64,000 nt of DNA from CAWDVK01 sp963805715. GTDB taxonomy: Bacteria > Actinomycetota > Actinomycetes > Streptosporangiales > Streptosporangiaceae. The stretch lies in assembly GCA_963805715.1 (NCBI GenBank), contig CAWDVK010000018.1:62001-126000 (forward strand), in the 5' to 3' direction. The translations under genes and the position numbers were made by a program. Shown here piece after piece: positions 15,974 through 24,833 of this stretch; the first letter of the stretch is position 1, and each line of letters starts with the position of its first letter. The notes beneath the pieces were generated by a model. It was given only the letters and a program-made list of their open reading frames with translations. It made no database searches and was not told the DNA's origin.

Positions 15974-17311
15974 GTGAGCCAGCCCGAAGCCCCGCTGGCC
16001 GGGCTGCTCGTGGCCGACTTCTCCCGGGTGCTGGCCGGCCCGTACTGCACCATGCTGCTGGCCGACCTGGGCGCTGACGTGATCAAGGTGGAGGGCCCGG
16101 CCGGGGACGACACCCGGCACTGGATGCCGCCGGTGCGCGACGGCATCTCCACCTACTACCTCGCCATCAACCGGAACAAGCGCTCCGTGCTGCTCGACCT
16201 GCGCGACCAGGAAGGCCGGGCCGCGGCCGCCGAGCTGACCCGCCGCGCCGACATCATGGTGGAGAACTTCAAGCCGGGCGGCCTGCGCAAGTTCGGCCTG
16301 GACTACGAGACGGTCAGCGCCGCCAACCCGGCCATCGTCTATGCCTCCATCACCGGGTTCGGCACCGGCGGCGGCGCCGGGCTGCCCGGCTATGACCTCA
16401 TCGTGGAGGCCATGTCCGGGCTGATGAGCCTGACCGGTGATGCCGGCGGGGAGCCCTACCGCGCCGGGGTCGCGGTCTTCGACGTGATTTCCGGCCTGCA
16501 GGCGACGATCGGCGTGCTGACGGCCCTGCATCACCGCGGCGTCACCGGCCTGGGCCAGCACGTCGAGGTCAACCTGATGGCCGCCGCGCTGTCCGGGATG
16601 GTGAACCAGACGAGTGCTTTCGCGGCGGGCGGCGTCGTGCCGCACCGGATGGGCAACTCCCATCCCAGCCTGTTCCCCTACGAGCCGCTGCCCACCGGGG
16701 ACGGCGAGCTCGTCATCGCCGCGGGCAACAACATCCAGTTCCGCAGGCTGTGCGAGGTCATCGGGAAGCCCGAGCTGGCTGACGATCCGCGGTTCGCCGC
16801 CAACTCGGGCCGGACCGCCAACCGCGGCCAGCTCCGGCCGCTGCTGGTCGAGGGGCTCAGCGGCAAGTCCGCCACCGAGTGGTTCGGCATCCTCATCGCG
16901 GCCGGCGTGCCCTGCGGCCCGATCAACACCGTCGAGGCAGGAATCAGGTTCGCCGAGCAGATCGGGCTGCAGCCGGTGGTGACGGCCGGCCGCGGTGCGG
17001 CCGCTGTGCCGGGCATCCGCAACCCGCTGACCTTCTCGGCCACCGCCCCGCGGTACGACCTGCCGCCGCCCGCGCTGGACGAGCACGGGGACGAGATCCG
17101 GGCCTGGCTCGCCGGGCCTGCTTCCTCCCCGCCGCCCAGCCCATCCCCGCCGCCCGGCCCATCGCCGCCGCCCAGCCCATCCCCGCCGCCCGGCCCATCG
17201 CCGCCGCCCAGCCCATCCCCGCCGCCCGGCTCCGCCCTGCCGCCCGGCTCCGCCCTGCCGCCCGGCTCCGCCCTGCCGCCCGGCCCGCCCGATCCAGGAG
17301 CCAGCGAATGA
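15974..17311 (+). CDS. CaiB/BaiF family III CoA-transferase with proline-rich tail
   Basis: 445 residues from GTG 15974. The body (1-385) is a family III CoA-transferase: VLAGPYCTMLLADLGADVIK, then NRNKRSVLLDLR, then PGYDLIVEAMSGLMSLTG, where Asp141 is the expected catalytic aspartate that forms the CoA thioester intermediate. These enzymes move CoA between carboxylic acids. The last ~60 residues are an SPPPSPSPPPGP and SALPPG repeat, not part of the family. Its TGA overlaps the ATG of the citryl-CoA-lyase-like gene (ATGA), so the two are coupled and probably act in one pathway. Donor and acceptor acids are not determined. Confidence 0.88.
   Translation: MSQPEAPLAGLLVADFSRVLAGPYCTMLLADLGADVIKVEGPAGDDTRHWMPPVRDGISTYYLAINRNKRSVLLDLRDQEGRAAAAELTRRADIMVENFKPGGLRKFGLDYETVSAANPAIVYASITGFGTGGGAGLPGYDLIVEAMSGLMSLTGDAGGEPYRAGVAVFDVISGLQATIGVLTALHHRGVTGLGQHVEVNLMAAALSGMVNQTSAFAAGGVVPHRMGNSHPSLFPYEPLPTGDGELVIAAGNNIQFRRLCEVIGKPELADDPRFAANSGRTANRGQLRPLLVEGLSGKSATEWFGILIAAGVPCGPINTVEAGIRFAEQIGLQPVVTAGRGAAAVPGIRNPLTFSATAPRYDLPPPALDEHGDEIRAWLAGPASSPPPSPSPPPGPSPPPSPSPPPGPSPPPSPSPPPGSALPPGSALPPGSALPPGPPDPGASE
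17128..17285. repeat. Proline-coding minisatellite in the CoA-transferase 3' end
   Basis: A 36-bp unit encoding SPPPSPSPPPGP is repeated about 2.5 times, followed by three copies of an 18-bp unit encoding SALPPG. All are in frame. Confidence 0.9.
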
Positions 17312-18111
17312 CCGACGCAGCGCAGCACGGCTTCCCGACCTCGCTCGGCACGTCCGACGCCGACACCATCACGCTGCTCGGGCAGGACCTCGCCGCCGAC
17401 CTGATGGGCCACGTCTCCTTCGGCGAGCTGGCCTTGTGGCTGGTGACCCAGCGCCGCCCGGACGCCCGTCAGGTCCGGGTCTTCGAGGCGGTGCTGGTCG
17501 CGCTGGCTGATCACGGCTTCACCCCGACGGCGATCGCCGCGCGGCTGACCTACCTGAGCGCACCGGAGTCCGTGCAGGGCGCGCTCGCGGCCGGCCTGCT
17601 CGGCGGCGGGTCCAGGTTCCTGGGCGTGACCGAGGACGCGGGGCGGTTCCTGGCCGACGCCCTCGCGGCGGCGGGCGAGCCGCCGCCGTCCGACGACGCG
17701 GGCTGGGACGGAGTCGCGCTGGCCGCGGTGCAGCGGGCCAGGGCGGCGGGCCGTTTCGTGCCGGGGCTCGGCCATCCGGTGCACAAGGTCACCGATCCGC
17801 GCACGCCGGCGTTGATCCGGATCGCCGCGGAGGAGGGACTGCGCGGGCCGCACCTGCGGCTGTTCGAGGCGATCGGCCGGGTGCATCCGCAGGTGCTCGG
17901 GCGCACGCTGCCGCTGAACGGCGCCGGGACGTGCGGCGCTGCCCTGGCCGACCTCGGCCTGCCAGCCGGCCTGCTGCGCGGCTTCGCACTGCTGGCCAGG
18001 GCGGCGGGCCTGCTCGGCCACATCGCCGAGGAGCAGCGCAGGCCGATCGGCATGGAGGTCTACGAGATGGTGGACCGGGACATCGACTACCAGCCCCCCG
18101 AGTCAGGCTGA
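17308..18111 (+). CDS. Citrate-synthase-fold citryl-CoA lyase-like protein
   Basis: 267 residues, the short form of the citrate synthase fold (full synthases are about 370-430). The key block is RFVPGLGHPVHKVTDPRTPA, with the active-site His in GLGHPVHK, followed by LPLNGAGTCGAALADLGLP and the C-terminal RPIGMEVYEMVDRDIDY. Short members are annotated as citryl-CoA lyase, cleaving a citryl-CoA-like thioester into acetyl-CoA and a 2-oxo acid. The coupled CoA-transferase could make that thioester. The real substrate is inferred only. Confidence 0.8.
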   Translation: MTDAAQHGFPTSLGTSDADTITLLGQDLAADLMGHVSFGELALWLVTQRRPDARQVRVFEAVLVALADHGFTPTAIAARLTYLSAPESVQGALAAGLLGGGSRFLGVTEDAGRFLADALAAAGEPPPSDDAGWDGVALAAVQRARAAGRFVPGLGHPVHKVTDPRTPALIRIAAEEGLRGPHLRLFEAIGRVHPQVLGRTLPLNGAGTCGAALADLGLPAGLLRGFALLARAAGLLGHIAEEQRRPIGMEVYEMVDRDIDYQPPESG

Positions 18112-18122
18112 TCCCGGCGGGG

Positions 18123-18145
18123 CCGGATCAGCGCAGCCGATCCGG
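18123..18145. terminator. Inverted repeat between convergent genes
   Basis: CCGGATC and GATCCGG, 9-nt loop, between the citryl-CoA-lyase-like gene and the convergent M16 protease. Confidence 0.45.
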
Positions 18146-18220
18146 GCGGGACATCGTCAGACCGGCCAATCCCGTCGGGACAGCGCCTGACCGGCGGCCT
18201 GGCCGTGCCGGCCGGCCCGG

Positions 18221-19537
18221 TCAGCTCGCGATGGCCTGGGCGAACGGGTCCTCGCTGTCGAACGGGCCGACCACGGCCAGCGCCTTCGGCTGGCTGAGCA
18301 CGGTCTTCGCGACCTCGCGGATCTGGTCGTGGGTGACCGCCTCGATCGAGGCCAGGATCTCGTCCACTGGCTCCAGCCGGGGATAGACCAGCTCCGACTT
18401 GCCGAGCCTGCTCATCCGGGAGGACGGATCCTCCAGGCCGAGCACCATCGACCCGCGCAGCTGGCCCTTGCCGCGGCTCAGCTCCTCATCGGTCAGGCCG
18501 CTGGCGATGACCTTGGCGACCTCGTCCCGGCAGATGGCCAGGACTTCCTCGGCCTTGGCCGGCAGGCAGCCCGCGTAGATGCCCCACAGGCCGGTCTCCG
18601 CATGCTGGGTGCTGAAGCTGTAGACCGAGTAGGCCAGTCCGCGCCGTTCCCTGATTTCCTGGAAGAGCCGCGACGACATGCCGCCGCCCAGCGCCGCGTT
18701 CAGCACGCCGAGCGCGAACCTGCGCTCATCGGTCCGGGACAGGCTGCCGCAGCCCAGCACCAGGTTCGCCTGCTCGATCGGCCGCGAGATCAGCCGGACG
18801 CCCGAGCCGGTCGCGCCGCCGGTGGCGTCACCGCCCAGCCGCGGCGTCGCCGGGCTGGCCTGCTCGTCGATGACCAGGCCGAACGCCGCCCGGGTCAGGT
18901 CGACGACCTGATCGTGCTCCAGGTTCCCGGCCGCCGCCACCACCAGGTTGTCCGGCGTGTACCGGGCCCGGTAGTGCTCGGCGACCTGGGCCTGGGTAAT
19001 CCTGTTGATCGAGTCGGCGGTGCCGAGGATCGGCCGCCCGAGCGGGGTGTCGCCGAAGAGCTCGGCCACGATCGCCTCATGCGCCAGGTCCGACGGGTCA
19101 TCGTCGTTCATGGCGATCTCTTCGAGGATGACCCCGCGCTCGGCATCCACGTCGGCTGGCTGGATCAGCGAGCTGTGCACCATGTCCGAGAGCACGTCGA
19201 TCGCCAGTGGCAGGTCGGCGTCGAGCACCCGCGCGTAGTAGCAGGTGTACTCCTTGGCCGTGAACGCGTTCAGCTCGCCGCCGACCGCGTCCATGGCCGC
19301 GGAGATCTCCAGCGCCGTCCGCCGCCGCGTGCCCTTGAACAGCAGGTGCTCCAGGTAGTGCGTGGCCCCGGTGTGCTCGCGGTCCTCGTCCCGCGAGCCC
19401 ACGCCGACCCAGATGCCGAACGCGGCCGACCGGACAGCGGGCAGCGACTCGGTGATCACCCGCAGGCCGCCGGGCAGCACGGTGCGGATGATCTGCGCGT
19501 CATTACCCGCGAGCCGCTGCCCGCTGCGTGCGGTCAT
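18221..19537 (-). CDS. M16 family (pitrilysin-type) zinc metalloprotease
   Basis: 438 residues, the usual size of the one-chain bacterial processing-peptidase-like M16B proteins. The inverted zinc motif HxxEH is HYLEH at residues 60-64. It is followed by the downstream glutamate region (VILEEIAMNDDDPSDLAHEA) and the second-half RERRGLAYSVYSF. Its ATG overlaps the pnp stop by 4 bp (ATGA), so it is the distal member of the rpsO-pnp transcription unit, the standard actinobacterial arrangement. Substrate unknown. Confidence 0.93.
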   Translation of the reverse strand: MTARSGQRLAGNDAQIIRTVLPGGLRVITESLPAVRSAAFGIWVGVGSRDEDREHTGATHYLEHLLFKGTRRRTALEISAAMDAVGGELNAFTAKEYTCYYARVLDADLPLAIDVLSDMVHSSLIQPADVDAERGVILEEIAMNDDDPSDLAHEAIVAELFGDTPLGRPILGTADSINRITQAQVAEHYRARYTPDNLVVAAAGNLEHDQVVDLTRAAFGLVIDEQASPATPRLGGDATGGATGSGVRLISRPIEQANLVLGCGSLSRTDERRFALGVLNAALGGGMSSRLFQEIRERRGLAYSVYSFSTQHAETGLWGIYAGCLPAKAEEVLAICRDEVAKVIASGLTDEELSRGKGQLRGSMVLGLEDPSSRMSRLGKSELVYPRLEPVDEILASIEAVTHDQIREVAKTVLSQPKALAVVGPFDSEDPFAQAIAS

Positions 19538-21872
19538 GAGTTACCGGATTCACGGTGACGCTGCCGGGTGCGGTGGTGGTCGCTGCCGCGGTCCCGGTCG
19601 CCGCCGCGCCCGCGCTCGCCGCGATCGCCGCTGCGGTCGCTGCGCTCCCGCGGCCGGTGGTCGTCGCCGCCCAGGTCCTCGCCAGCCGCCTCGCGCTCCA
19701 CCACCTCGACCGGCACCAGGGACAGCTTGCCGCGGTCGTCGACCTCGCGGATCTCGACCTGGATCTTGTCGCCGACCTTGATGACCGAGTCCACGTCGTC
19801 GATCCGCGCGCCGCCGTGCAGCTTGCGGATCTGAGTGATGTGCAGCAGCCCGTCCTTGCCCGGCAGCAGCGAGATGAACGCGCCGAACGTGGTCGTCTTC
19901 ACCACCGTGCCGAGGAACCGCTCGCCCACCTCAGGGATGTGCGGGTTGGCGATCGCGTTGATCGTCGAGCGGGCCGCCTCAGCCGAGGTCCCGTCGGTCG
20001 CGCCGATGTAAATGGTGCCGTCGTCCTCGATCGTGATCTCGGCGCCGGTCTCCTCCTGGATCGAGTTGATCATCTTGCCCTTCGGGCCGATGACCTCGCC
20101 GATCTTGTCGACCGGGATCCGGACCGTGATGATCCGCGGCGCGAACTCGCTCATCTCGCCCGGCTCGTCGATGGCCTCGCGCATCACGTCCAGGATGGTC
20201 AGCCGGGCCGCGCGGGCCTGCATCAGCGCGGCGCCGAGCACGGACGCGGGGATGCCGTCCAGCTTGGTGTCGAGCTGCAGCGCCGTGATGACGTCCCGGG
20301 TGCCGGCGACCTTGAAGTCCATGTCGCCGAACGCGTCCTCAGCGCCCAGGATGTCGGTCAGCGTGACGTACTCGCCGCCCTCGTGGATCAGGCCCATCGC
20401 GATGCCGGCCACCATGTCCTTCAGCGGCACGCCCGCGTCCAGCAGGGACATCGTCGAGGCGCATACCGAGCCCATCGACGTCGAGCCGTTGGACCCGATG
20501 GCCTCCGACACCTGCCGGATGGCGTACGGGAACTCCTCGCGGGTGGGCAGCACCGGCACGACCGCACGCTCGGCCAGCGCGCCGTGGCCGATCTCCCGGC
20601 GCTTGGGCGAGCCGACCCGGCCGGTCTCGCCGGTCGAGTAGGGCGGCATGTTGTAGTTGTGCATGTAGCGCTTGGTGCGCTCCGGGTTCAGCGTGTCGAT
20701 CATCTGCTCCATCCGGAGCATGTTCAGCGTGGTCACGCCGAGCACCTGGGTCTCGCCGCGCTCGAACAGCGCCGAGCCGTGCACCCGGGGCAGCACGCCG
20801 GCCTCGGCGGACAGCTGACGGATGTCGGCCAGCCCGCGGCCGTCGATGCGCACGCCGTCGCTGATGATCCGCTGCCGGACCAGCTTCTTGGTCAGCGCCC
20901 GGAACGCGCCGCTGATCTCCTTCTCCCGGCCATCGAACTGGGCCGCCAGCTTCTCGGTCGCCAGCGCCTTGACCCGGTCGGTCTCGGCCTCGCGGTCCTT
21001 CTTGCTGGCGATCGTCAGCACGCGGGCCAGCTCATCGGACACCTCGGCGGCCAGCGCGTCATAAACGTCCTGGCCGTAGTCGGCGAAGACCGGGAACTCG
21101 GTGGTCTCCTTGGCGGCCTCCCGCGCGATCGCCTGCTGGCCCTCGCAGAGCAGCTTGATGAACGGCTTGGCCGCATCGAGCCCCGCAGCGACGATCTCCT
21201 CGGTCGGCGCCACCGCGCCGGACCCGGAGTCGGCGATCAGCCGCAGCGTGCTGGGCGTGGACTCGGCCTCGACCATCATGATCGCGACGTCGCCGTCCTC
21301 CAGCACCCGGCCGGCCACCACCATGTCGAAGGTGGCCTCCGCCAGCTGCGAGTGGGTCGGGAAGCCCACCCACTGGCCATTGATCAGCGCCACCCGCACG
21401 CCGCCGATCGGGCCGGAGAACGGCAGGCCCGCCAGCTGGGTGGACAGGGACGCGGCATTGATCGCGACCACGTCGTACAGGTGCTCCGGGTGCAGGGCCA
21501 TGATCGTCTCGACGATCTGGACCTCGTTGCGCAGCCCGTGCACGAAGGACGGCCGCAGCGGCCGGTCGATCAGCCGGCAGGTGAGGATCGCGTCCTCGGA
21601 CGAGCCAGGCCCTCCCGGCGGAAGAACGAGCCGGGGATCCGGCCCGCCGCATACATCCGCTCCTCGACGTCGACGGTGAGCGGGAAGAAATCGAGATTGT
21701 CCTTGGGATGGCGGGACGCGGTCGTCGCCGACAGCACCATCGTCTCATCGTCCAGGTAGACGACAGCCGAGCCCGCCGCGAGCCGGGCCAGCCGGCCCGT
21801 CTCGAAGCGGAGCTTATGGACCCCGAATGAGCCGTTGTCAATGACGACCTCGGCGCTATAGACACCCTCCAC
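19534..21872 (-). CDS. pnp: Polyribonucleotide nucleotidyltransferase, frame-broken near the N-terminus
   Basis: PNPase degrades RNA 3' to 5' using phosphate. Translation starts at GTG 21872, seven bases after a perfect AAGGAGGT. The first ~95 residues (VVIDNGSFGVHKLRFETGRL, up to GRIPGSFFRREG) belong to the first RNase PH domain. The frame then runs off to a stop at 21570. The true sequel (SEDAILTCRLIDRPLRPSF, then HGLRNEVQIVETIMAL) lies in another phase and runs uninterrupted to 19534. It includes the second RNase PH core, the KH domain (IGEVIGPKGKMINSIQEETG) and the S1 domain (GTVVKTTTFGAFISLLPGKDG), then an Arg/Asp/Gly-rich tail. One base seems lost or two gained near 21600-21615. Confidence 0.9.
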
Positions 21873-22162
21873 GGGTGAGACCTCCTTGTATCTGAGGTCC
21901 CGCGCCTGCCCGCCGAGCAGGGCGCTGAGCTGGCCGGCTAGCTGCGGCTGGCTGATGAGCCAGCTGCCGCCGTCTGTCAGGACCAGCCGCCGGCCGGTCT
22001 TCGATCGAAGCTCCCGGCCCTCCCGGCCCGCATGCCGCGGTGCCGGGTCAACCCGAGAACCACTACCGAGGACCGGCCCTGTCGGCGCATCGGCCTCCGG
22101 GCCGCAGCCGCGGGACGTCGTTCGTTTCGTGATGGTATTCAGTTGTGCCGCAGAAAGGCGGA
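21873..22162. other. rpsO-pnp intergenic region
   Basis: About 290 bp holding the pnp leader and its strong AAGGAGGT ribosome-binding site at 21880-21887. I see no gene. Leaders here often carry autoregulatory stems, but I cannot point to one specific structure beyond the rpsO terminator. Confidence 0.5.
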
Positions 22163-22188
22163 GCGGGCCGCGCCGAAGCGCAGCCCGC
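22163..22188 (-). terminator. rpsO terminator/processing hairpin
   Basis: On the minus strand GCGGGCTGCGC-TTCG-GCGCGGCCCGC folds into an 11-bp stem (one G-U) closed by a UUCG tetraloop, 10 bp after the rpsO stop, followed shortly by TTT. It may attenuate read-through into pnp. Confidence 0.8.
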
Positions 22189-22197
22189 GGGAGCGTC

Positions 22198-22467
22198 CTA
22201 CCTGCGCAGTCCCAGCTTCTCGATCAGCGCACGGTAGCGGGTGATGTCCTTGCTGGCCAGGTACTTCAGCAGCCGCCTGCGGCGGCCGACCAGCAGCAGC
22301 AGCCCGCGGCGGCTGTGGTGATCATGCTTGTGCACCTTGAGGTGCTCGGTCAGGTCGTTGATCCGCCGGGTCAGCAGCGCGACCTGGACTTCCGGCGAGC
22401 CGGTGTCACCCTCATTGGTCGCATGCCCGGCGATGATTTCCTTCTTCACCGTGGTGTCGAGCGGCAC
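22198..22467 (-). CDS. rpsO: 30S ribosomal protein S15
   Basis: 89 residues from GTG 22467, which has GAGGGAG 7 nt upstream and gives the canonical start (V/M)PLDTTVKKEII; the longer ATG frame at 22494 adds nine unlike residues. Conserved rRNA-binding features are present: GDTGSPEVQVALLTRRINDL, LKVHKHDHHSRRGLLLLVGR and RRRLLKYLASKDITRYRALI. S15 is a primary binder of the 16S central domain. It sits between ribF and pnp as in other actinobacteria. Confidence 0.97.
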   Translation of the reverse strand: MPLDTTVKKEIIAGHATNEGDTGSPEVQVALLTRRINDLTEHLKVHKHDHHSRRGLLLLVGRRRRLLKYLASKDITRYRALIEKLGLRR

Positions 22468-22724
22468 GTTGCTCCCTCGTTGCTTGTTCGTCATCGGGCA
22501 TCCCTGGCTAGGTCCGGGGAGCCGATCGGGACACGGGAGCAGACACGGAGTGGTCGCGCAGGTCTCCCGCTGGCCAGCCGCCTGAGGGCGCAGCTGACCG
22601 GGCCAGATACTCCGGCCGATGCCTATACGCTACCACGCCGGCGATCCTGCTGAGCAACCGGCGCCAGCCCCGGCGCAGCCGCCGCCGTTACCCGATCGTT
22701 ACCTGAGGTTCCGGCGCCGGCAGG

Positions 22725-23684
22725 CTATCCGCCGGCCCGTCCCAGCAGGGCCTGCGCGGCAGCGGCGGCGTCCTGGTGCATCTGCTCGACGAGCTCGGGC
22801 ACCGAGTCGAACCTGACCTGGCCGCGCAGCCGGGCGACGAAGTCGACGGCCACGCGCGCGCCGTAGAGGTCCAGGTCGTCCCGGCCCAGGGCGTAAGCCT
22901 CGACCGTCCGCTCCCGGCCGTCAAACGTGGGGTTGGTGCCCACCGAGATCGCGGCCGGCCACCGCGCGGTCTCGCGGCCGTCGGGGTCCGTGCTGGACAG
23001 CACGCCCGCGTAGATGCCGTCCGCCGGGATGGCCGTGTGCGGCAGCGTCTGCAGGTTGGCCGTCGGGAATCCGAGCGCCCGGCCGCGCATGTAGCCGCGC
23101 ACGACCACGCCCTCGACCCGGTGCGGGCGGCCGAGATCCCGCGCTGCAGCTGCCACGTCGCCCGCCGCGAGCAGTTCCCTGATCTCGCTGGAGGAGATCG
23201 TCATCCCGTCCTCCGTCAGCAGCGGCACGCCCTCGGCGGTGAACTCGTACTTCTCCCCCAGCTCGGCCAGCAGGGCCACGTCCCCGGCCGCCTTGTGCCC
23301 GAACCGGAAGTTCTCCCCCACCACGACCCGGGCCGCGTGCAGCCGGTCCACCAGCACGGCCCGGACGAACTCATCCGGACCCAGCTGGGAGAACTCGCGA
23401 GTGAAGGGCAGCACGCAGACCGCGTCCACGCCCAGGCCGGCCAGCAGGTCGGCGCGGCGGCGGGCGGTGCACAGGAACGGCGGATGGGTACCCGGCCGCA
23501 CGACCTCATCCGGATGCGGGTCGAAGGTGACGACCGCGACGGGCAGCTCCAGCGCCGCCGCGGCTGCCGCGGCCCGCGCGACGATGCGCTGGTGGCCCCG
23601 GTGCACGCCGTCGAACACGCCGATGGTGACGACGGATGCGCCCCAGTCCTCGGGCACGTCCCCGGTACCGTGCCACCGCTGCAT
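22725..23684 (-). CDS. ribF: Bifunctional riboflavin kinase / FAD synthetase
   Basis: 319 residues, the usual length. The N-terminal FMN adenylyltransferase domain (1-185) has VVTIGVFDGVHRGHQRIVAR, the HxGH-type nucleotide-binding loop, and later TISSSEIRELLAAGDV. The C-terminal riboflavin kinase domain has GYMRGRALGFPTANLQTLPH, then PADGIYAGVL and the catalytic Glu in RERTVEAYAL. It makes FMN and FAD from riboflavin. It lies between truB and rpsO on the minus strand, separated from truB by a repeat-filled spacer. Confidence 0.95.
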   Translation of the reverse strand: MQRWHGTGDVPEDWGASVVTIGVFDGVHRGHQRIVARAAAAAAALELPVAVVTFDPHPDEVVRPGTHPPFLCTARRRADLLAGLGVDAVCVLPFTREFSQLGPDEFVRAVLVDRLHAARVVVGENFRFGHKAAGDVALLAELGEKYEFTAEGVPLLTEDGMTISSSEIRELLAAGDVAAAARDLGRPHRVEGVVVRGYMRGRALGFPTANLQTLPHTAIPADGIYAGVLSSTDPDGRETARWPAAISVGTNPTFDGRERTVEAYALGRDDLDLYGARVAVDFVARLRGQVRFDSVPELVEQMHQDAAAAAQALLGRAGG

Positions 23685-23779
23685 GTGCTATCTCCCTGAT
23701 CGTCCGCGGAACTCGCAGTCTCAAGCCTGCCATGTCCGTCGCGCTGTCAGCAGCAGCACCCGCTGCTGCGGGCCAGCCG

Positions 23780-23903
23780 GCCTGCCCCGGGCCTGCCCTG
23801 TGCCTGCCCTATGCCTGCCCCTGTGCCTGCCCCGGGCCTGCCCCGGGCCTGCCCCGGGCCTGCCCCTGTGCCTGCCCTGGGGCCTGCCCTGTGCCTGCCT
23901 GTG
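23780..23903. repeat. GCCTGCCCC minisatellite between truB and ribF
   Basis: About ten imperfect units of GCCTGCCCCGGG / GCCTGCCCTGT (mainly 10-12 bp) fill the intergenic gap. All cytosine-rich runs are on the plus strand, so the transcript of the ribF-to-truB direction would be purine-rich (GGGGCAGGC). Confidence 0.85.
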
Positions 23904-23954
23904 GCCGGGCCGCCGGGGGCCGCCGGGCGCGGCCACGGCGCCCTGGCCGTCCGG

Positions 23955-24833
23955 TCAGTCGGCGAAAACGGCGAGCGGCCGGGCCTGGCCCGCCTCCTGC
24001 GCCAGCAGCGCGATCAGCGTGCCGTCAGGGCCGAACGCCGCGACCGGGCCGCCGCCGGGCTCGCCCGCGGCCGGGAGCCGGCCGCCGTGCGCGACCAGCC
24101 GCGTTTCCGGCTCGGTCAGGTCGCGCCGCGGGAAAGCCTGCGCCGCCGCCGCCGCGAGCGGGATCATCCGCAGGTCAGCGGCGAGCTCGTCGAGCGTCGC
24201 CGCCGCGGCCGCCCGGTAGGGGCCTACCCGGGTCCGGCGCAGCGCTGTGAGGTGCCCGCCAACGCCGAGCGCCGCGCCGAGGTCACGCGCCAGCGCGCGG
24301 ATGTAGGTACCGCTCGAGCACGTCACCGCCACGTCCACGTCGAGGAGGTCGCCGCGGCGCCGCAGGTCCGTCACCGTGAACGCCAGCACCGTCACGGTCC
24401 GCGGCGCCAGCTCCGGCGCCGCGCCGGCCCGCGCCATCCGGTAGGCGCGCTCCCCGCCCACCTTGATCGCGCTGTAACCGGGCGGGACCTGCTGGATCTC
24501 GCCGGTCAGGACCGCGATGGCGGCGCTCACCGCGGCGTCGGCCAGGGCCGCCGCCGGCGCCGCGGCCACGACCTGGCCGTCGGCGTCATCGGTGTCGGTC
24601 GCCTGGCCGAGCCGGATGGTCGCGACGTAGTCCTTCTCCGTCAGCGCCAGGTAACCCAGCAGCCTGGTGGCCTTCTGCACGCCGATGACCAGCACGCCCG
24701 TCGCCATCGGGTCGAGCGTGCCGGCATGGCCGACGCGCCGTGTCCCGGCCAGCCCGCGGATCCGGCCTACCACGTCGTGCGAGGTGAGGCCGGAAGGCTT
24801 GTCGACGATGATCAGCCCGCTCGCGGCCGTCAC
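23955..24833 (-). CDS. truB: tRNA pseudouridine(55) synthase
   Basis: 292 residues. The catalytic aspartate is Asp41 in GHAGTLDPMATGVL. Other marks are LIIVDKPSGLTSHDVVGRIR, then TRLLGYLALTEKDYVATIRL, QVPPGYSAIKVGGERAYRMAR and CSSGTYIRALARDLGAALG. It makes the conserved T-loop pseudouridine. The ATG overlaps the stop of the DHH phosphoesterase gene by 4 bp, so it is cotranscribed in the rimP-to-pnp cluster. Confidence 0.95.
   Translation of the reverse strand: MTAASGLIIVDKPSGLTSHDVVGRIRGLAGTRRVGHAGTLDPMATGVLVIGVQKATRLLGYLALTEKDYVATIRLGQATDTDDADGQVVAAAPAAALADAAVSAAIAVLTGEIQQVPPGYSAIKVGGERAYRMARAGAAPELAPRTVTVLAFTVTDLRRRGDLLDVDVAVTCSSGTYIRALARDLGAALGVGGHLTALRRTRVGPYRAAAAATLDELAADLRMIPLAAAAAQAFPRRDLTEPETRLVAHGGRLPAAGEPGGGPVAAFGPDGTLIALLAQEAGQARPLAVFAD

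Noticed and set aside
19555..21759. 734-residue plus-strand frame opposite pnp
   Set aside because: Antisense shadow of PNPase, with no motifs.
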